Below, piece by piece: positions 61,175 through 64,000 of a stretch of DNA of 64,000 nt. Within the stretch, counting starts at the first letter, position 1. Each line of letters begins with the position of its first letter. The position numbers and the translations under genes were made by a program. Origin of the DNA: Furfurilactobacillus rossiae DSM 15814 (lineage in GTDB: Bacteria > Bacillota > Bacilli > Lactobacillales > Lactobacillaceae); contig NZ_AUAW01000010.1 of assembly GCF_000428925.1 (NCBI RefSeq), forward strand, positions 1 to 64,000, in the 5' to 3' direction. The notes beneath the pieces are model-generated. The model had not been told where the DNA came from. It saw only the letters and a program-made list of their open reading frames with translations, and did not search any database.

Positions 61175-62134
61175 TTAATTTGCAATTGTGTCACTCATTA
61201 ATTTTTGTTGAACCAGTTTTGGTGTGATATCAGGAACAGATTTATCACTCTCTAAAGCGATACTTGAAGCGGCCTGTGCAATTCGTCCAATTTCATGTAG
61301 CGGGCGATCAGGTTCGTCAAAGTAACTCCAGGTTATGGCCGCCATTCCGCAATCGCCAGCCCCATTCGCATTAACAATCGTTGTTTTAAAGGGTTTAACA
61401 AACGCCATATCATCTTTATTCGCACATAAAATTCCTTGTGCCCCCATCGAGATGAAAATATTTGCAATACCTTTATCAAGCAAAACTTCTGCAGCACGTT
61501 TGGCCGTATTCAAATCCGTTATTTTAACGCCAGATAGCAACGATGCTTCTAATGCATTGGGTTTTAAAACCGTCATTTTATCCAAAATGCCATCAAAATG
61601 AGGTGCTTTAATCGTTGACACAGTGTCGCCAAACAATGGGGCTGTCACGTGCGTACCGATCCAATTCAGCGTAGAAGGATCAAGGTTGGCATCTAATAGG
61701 CAAATCGTGGCGTCGTTAATAAAATCTAATCTCTGTTTTAAAAACTCCGGTGTGATCTGCTTACAAATATCCATATCATTCACACCAACAAGCATGTCAC
61801 CCGTTTCATCCGTAATGTACATGTAGGTAGATGAACGCTGATGCGCTAGCTGTTCTGCATAGTCTAGATGAATATGATTATTCTCACAGGATGTCTTTAG
61901 TAATTGACCATTGTAGTCATCACCATATACGGTAATTAAGTACGTTGGCACTTCCAAATGAGCCAAATTTTGTGCAATGTTTTGACCAACCCCGCCAACC
62001 GACATTCCGACTATTCCTGGGTTTGAATCTCGATCAACAACTTTGTCACTTGGCATGCCAAAGATATCCATGTTCATGCCACCGATTACAACAACATAAT
62101 CGTCAGGTGAAACAGCTTGTGAATAATTCATCAT
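61175..62134 (-). CDS. PfkB-family carbohydrate/nucleoside kinase
   Basis: 319-aa ribokinase-fold kinase. VVVIGGMNMDIFGMPSD, GGVGQNIAQNLAHLEVPTYLITVYGDD, and the catalytic anion-hole/base motif NANGAGDCGMAAI (Asp261) are intact. Closest in style to pseudouridine kinases (GGMNMDIFG), but no PsuG glycosidase is present. ATG 62134 after AAGGAG; the longer frame runs through the operator. First gene of the operon; its paralog upstream at 62425 has lost the catalytic Asp. Confidence 0.87.
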   Translation of the reverse strand: MMNYSQAVSPDDYVVVIGGMNMDIFGMPSDKVVDRDSNPGIVGMSVGGVGQNIAQNLAHLEVPTYLITVYGDDYNGQLLKTSCENNHIHLDYAEQLAHQRSSTYMYITDETGDMLVGVNDMDICKQITPEFLKQRLDFINDATICLLDANLDPSTLNWIGTHVTAPLFGDTVSTIKAPHFDGILDKMTVLKPNALEASLLSGVKITDLNTAKRAAEVLLDKGIANIFISMGAQGILCANKDDMAFVKPFKTTIVNANGAGDCGMAAITWSYFDEPDRPLHEIGRIAQAASSIALESDKSVPDITPKLVQQKLMSDTIAN

Positions 62135-62174
62135 AATTGTTCTCCTTAATTTGAATTCACCCTTTACTGACATT

Positions 62175-62192
62175 TGTTTATGCGCATAAACA
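62175..62192. promoter_or_regulatory. Operator palindrome of the nucleoside-sugar operon
   Basis: TGTTTATGCGCATAAACA, a perfect 18-bp palindrome about 41 nt before the kinase start and just downstream of the predicted promoter. Likely bound by the HTH-PfkB protein encoded next door, or by a LacI-type regulator elsewhere. Confidence 0.7.
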
Positions 62193-62204
62193 TTTGACAC
62201 TTTA

Positions 62205-62256
62205 GAATCTATACCCATTGTCTCGCCCTGTCAACAAAAATAGTTACCGCTTTCAT
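62205..62256 (-). promoter_or_regulatory. Promoter and upstream cre site of the nucleoside-sugar operon
   Basis: On the minus strand: a full cre match ATGAAAGCGGTAACT (62256-62242), then TTGACA (62234-62229), 17 nt, and a TAGATT -10 within GTATAGATT. The cre lies upstream of -35, a position where CcpA can activate instead of repress. Confidence 0.6.
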
Positions 62257-62373
62257 AGTTTGAACTGACAAATCCTTTGTACATACACAGTTAGAGGTTT
62301 CATTTATTTTTTTATTCACAAAGATCCATTTTATTAATAATCAATACTCATTGGCCGCCGTTTCCGAGCAAGC

Positions 62374-62405
62374 AAAAAGACCCTGCAGTTTCCTACAAGG
62401 TCTTC
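62374..62405 (-). terminator. Terminator after the HTH-PfkB gene
   Basis: On the minus strand AAGACCTTGTAG, loop GAAA, CTGCAGGGTCTT (12 bp with two G-U pairs), then TTT. It separates the regulator from the operon. Confidence 0.75.
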
Positions 62406-62424
62406 ATCTAACTAAATTTTATTT

Positions 62425-63513
62425 TTATTCAAACAGTTCATGACGCTTAAGTTCGAGCGTTCTGTGAGTCAGATTTTCATTCACTGCCTGAATACTCTCC
62501 ATACTAAGATATGCAGCAGCATTAGCCAACTGACCGCTATCTTCAAATGACATTTCATTTTTATGTGCCCATACTAATGCCGCCGTTGCAGCTGCTCCGG
62601 CTCCATTAGTATTACGTTGATTAATTTTTTGCTCAGGATAAAATAACTGATGACGCTCATCTTGATAAAGCATACCCACTTCATCAATATATAAAAACAC
62701 GTTATTAACGCCTTTATCTATTATTCGCTGAGCCGCTTGAATCGCTGTGTGCTTGTCAGTGGCCTCAATCCCAGATAAAGTCTTTGACTCAACCGCGTTC
62801 AAAACAAGCGTATTTAAACAACCGATGCCTTTTAACAATCTGCCAGCTTTGGTGACTGAAACTGCCTTGGCAAACATCGGTCGTTGGCAATGATCATACA
62901 ACCACTCAATGGTTTGTTGTGGAAGGTTCGAATCAATAACAACTGACGTTGAATTGTTAATCATATCTTCACGATCTTCCAAAAACTCTGGTGTAATTCG
63001 ATCGTTGATACTCATGTCGTCAAGGCCGACCACGCGATCACCACCAGGCTGGTTGACATATAAGTAAGTCGACGAATTGGTATCAGCAAACTGTTTGGAA
63101 TATGTAATATCCATATCATTTGCCAGCGCGTCTGCCTTAAATTGTTCACCATTGTTATCATCGCCGTAGACAGAAATAAAGTAGTTTTGAACACCAAGTT
63201 TCCGCAAATTTAATGCGATATTTCTGCCAAGTCCTCCAACCGCATAGTAAACATGTCCGGCATTGGAACTCTTATCGACCACGTTTTCATCGGCAACACC
63301 AAAGATGTCCATATTTATTCCACCAATAACTGTCACATAACTCGGTGGTGTCACAATGTAGCCTTTGCCACGCAAATAACCTTTTTTCATCAAATTGGAA
63401 ATATGAGCTGCCACACCTGACCGAGTGATACCTGCTAATTCTGCCAGTTCATTTTGGCTTATCATTGGATTTTGTTTAATCCAGGATAAAATTTGTTCTT
63501 CTCGATCTGTCAT
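62425..63513 (-). CDS. Winged-HTH regulator fused to a PfkB domain lacking the catalytic Asp
   Basis: 362 aa. Residues 1-50 are a winged HTH (REEQILSWIKQNPMISQNELAELAGITRSGVAAHISNLMKKGYLRGKGYIV). Residues 57-350 are a PfkB domain closely similar to the adjacent kinase (VTVIGGINMDIFG, GGLGRNIALNLRKLGVQNYFISVYGDDNNGEQFKAD, ITPEFLEDREDMINNST). The catalytic motif GAGD is GAGA: Ala307, codon 62593-62595. This predicts sugar binding without phosphotransfer. HTH-PfkB proteins (YeiI, YdjH style) are known, usually with an intact motif. Start ATG 63513 behind GAGG. Seven nt after rdgB, so co-transcribed. Confidence 0.85.
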   Translation of the reverse strand: MTDREEQILSWIKQNPMISQNELAELAGITRSGVAAHISNLMKKGYLRGKGYIVTPPSYVTVIGGINMDIFGVADENVVDKSSNAGHVYYAVGGLGRNIALNLRKLGVQNYFISVYGDDNNGEQFKADALANDMDITYSKQFADTNSSTYLYVNQPGGDRVVGLDDMSINDRITPEFLEDREDMINNSTSVVIDSNLPQQTIEWLYDHCQRPMFAKAVSVTKAGRLLKGIGCLNTLVLNAVESKTLSGIEATDKHTAIQAAQRIIDKGVNNVFLYIDEVGMLYQDERHQLFYPEQKINQRNTNGAGAAATAALVWAHKNEMSFEDSGQLANAAAYLSMESIQAVNENLTHRTLELKRHELFE

Positions 63514-63520
63514 GATTACC

Positions 63521-64000
63521 TCAGTTCTGCCACCATTGGTCAAAGCTCTTTAAAAACTTTCGCATTGCCCGACCACGATGACTGATTGCGTCTTTTTCCT
63601 CGCTGGTCATTTCACCAAACGTCCGTGACTCGCCATCGGGTTGGAACAAACAATCGTAACCAAAGGCCTCACTCCCACGTGGTGCATCAACTATTTGCCC
63701 CTTAACCTCACCAGTAACTTCCAATACATTTCCATCTGGCTTAACGGCATAAATCGTCGTATGAAATGTTGCCGCACGGTTTAACACACTATTTAGCTTA
63801 TTTAACAGTTTTTCACGATTTGCCTTATCATCATGATCTCCTGCATATCGAGCAGAATGAACGCCAGGCTCACCATTTAATGCCTCAACCATTAGTCCTG
63901 AATCATCGGCTAACACCGGTAATTTAAAATGTTCCATGATAGTAGTAGCCTTAATTTTAGCGTTTTGAGCAAATGTTGTTCCATTCTCAACAATGTTAGG
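63521..64000 (-). CDS. rdgB: XTP/dITP diphosphatase (RdgB/HAM1), N-terminus off window
   Basis: House-cleaning pyrophosphatase that removes deaminated purine nucleoside triphosphates. The visible 159 codons include ENGTTFAQNAKIKATTIMEH, LPVLADDSGLMVEALNGEPGVHSARYAG (catalytic Asp pair), GSEAFGYDCLFQPDGESRTFGEMTSEEKDAISHRGRAMRKF. The frame stays open to base 64000; roughly 40 residues with the SGNxxK substrate motif lie outside. It leads into the HTH-PfkB gene. Confidence 0.93.
   Translation of the reverse strand, partial: PNIVENGTTFAQNAKIKATTIMEHFKLPVLADDSGLMVEALNGEPGVHSARYAGDHDDKANREKLLNKLNSVLNRAATFHTTIYAVKPDGNVLEVTGEVKGQIVDAPRGSEAFGYDCLFQPDGESRTFGEMTSEEKDAISHRGRAMRKFLKSFDQWWQN

Noticed and set aside
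61175-62134. Definite pseudouridine kinase (psuK)
   Set aside because: The start resembles PsuK, but no psuG glycosidase is present and a nucleoside hydrolase is instead, so I keep the general PfkB call.

Overview
The window looks like a chromosomal segment of a lactobacillus in the broad sense (Lactobacillaceae, Firmicutes). The evidence is moderate GC content, strong AGGAGG-type ribosome binding sites, intrinsic terminators after most transcription units, CcpA-type cre boxes, and gene families typical of plant-associated lactobacilli: araBDA, GH51/GH43/GH42 glycosidases, GPH and LacY-type sugar symporters, and LytTR-type GHKL kinases. The genus cannot be fixed from the sequence alone. All calls are by reading; no search was run.

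Left part (1-16.7 kb). A truncated IS30-type element at the edge is followed by lplA, small hypothetical genes, a cation efflux gene, an MFS exporter and three copies (370-527, 1683-1873, 4169-4376) of a structured intergenic repeat whose hairpins covary. At 5.85-6.54 kb lies a roughly 700-nt non-coding, highly structured stretch with its own promoter-like sequence, an overlapping cre box and an intrinsic terminator: a candidate giant ncRNA of the GOLLD/ROOL kind. An orphan AgrC-like kinase, a VOC dioxygenase-like protein, an SDR, a uracil-DNA glycosylase, a nuclease/helicase fusion and a PhnDCEE-like ABC importer operon ending in an unusual nucleoside hydrolase follow.

Middle part (16.7-33 kb). 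A four-gene poly-N-acetylglucosamine operon (dispersin-like GH20, PgaC/IcaA synthase, PgaD-like protein, NodB deacetylase), an MscS channel, an atypical tRNA-Asn, then an AT-rich island: three paralogous Mor-like HTH proteins, a DUF805 zinc-ribbon protein, a TcaA-like protein, a zinc-ribbon membrane protein and a lipoprotein, divergent from a WYL regulator. An HrtBA-like ABC exporter and an acetyltransferase end this part, next to a 179-bp tandem repeat belonging to a dispersed repeat family.

Right-middle part (33-56 kb) is an L-arabinose/arabinan island: araBDA, a nonsense-interrupted arabinose permease, AraR, galM, an ArsR-type regulator, GH43 with an OHS symporter, a large uncharacterised hydrolase-like protein with an AraC regulator, a GPH symporter with GH51 arabinofuranosidase, and AraC regulator/GH42/MFS. 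Four ATTTATTCGAATAAAT-type palindromes (AraR boxes) and many cre sites tie the island together.

Right end (56-64 kb) is a minus-strand operon for nucleoside-derived sugar catabolism: PfkB kinase, TrpF-like barrel protein lacking the catalytic Cys, YczE-like membrane protein, Fe-alcohol dehydrogenase, NupC transporter, small membrane protein, nucleoside hydrolase. Just upstream, following rdgB, is a winged-HTH protein fused to a close paralog of the operon's own kinase in which the catalytic Asp of GAGD is Ala: apparently a pseudokinase-based regulator. This operon and the large RNA are the best candidates for undescribed biology here.
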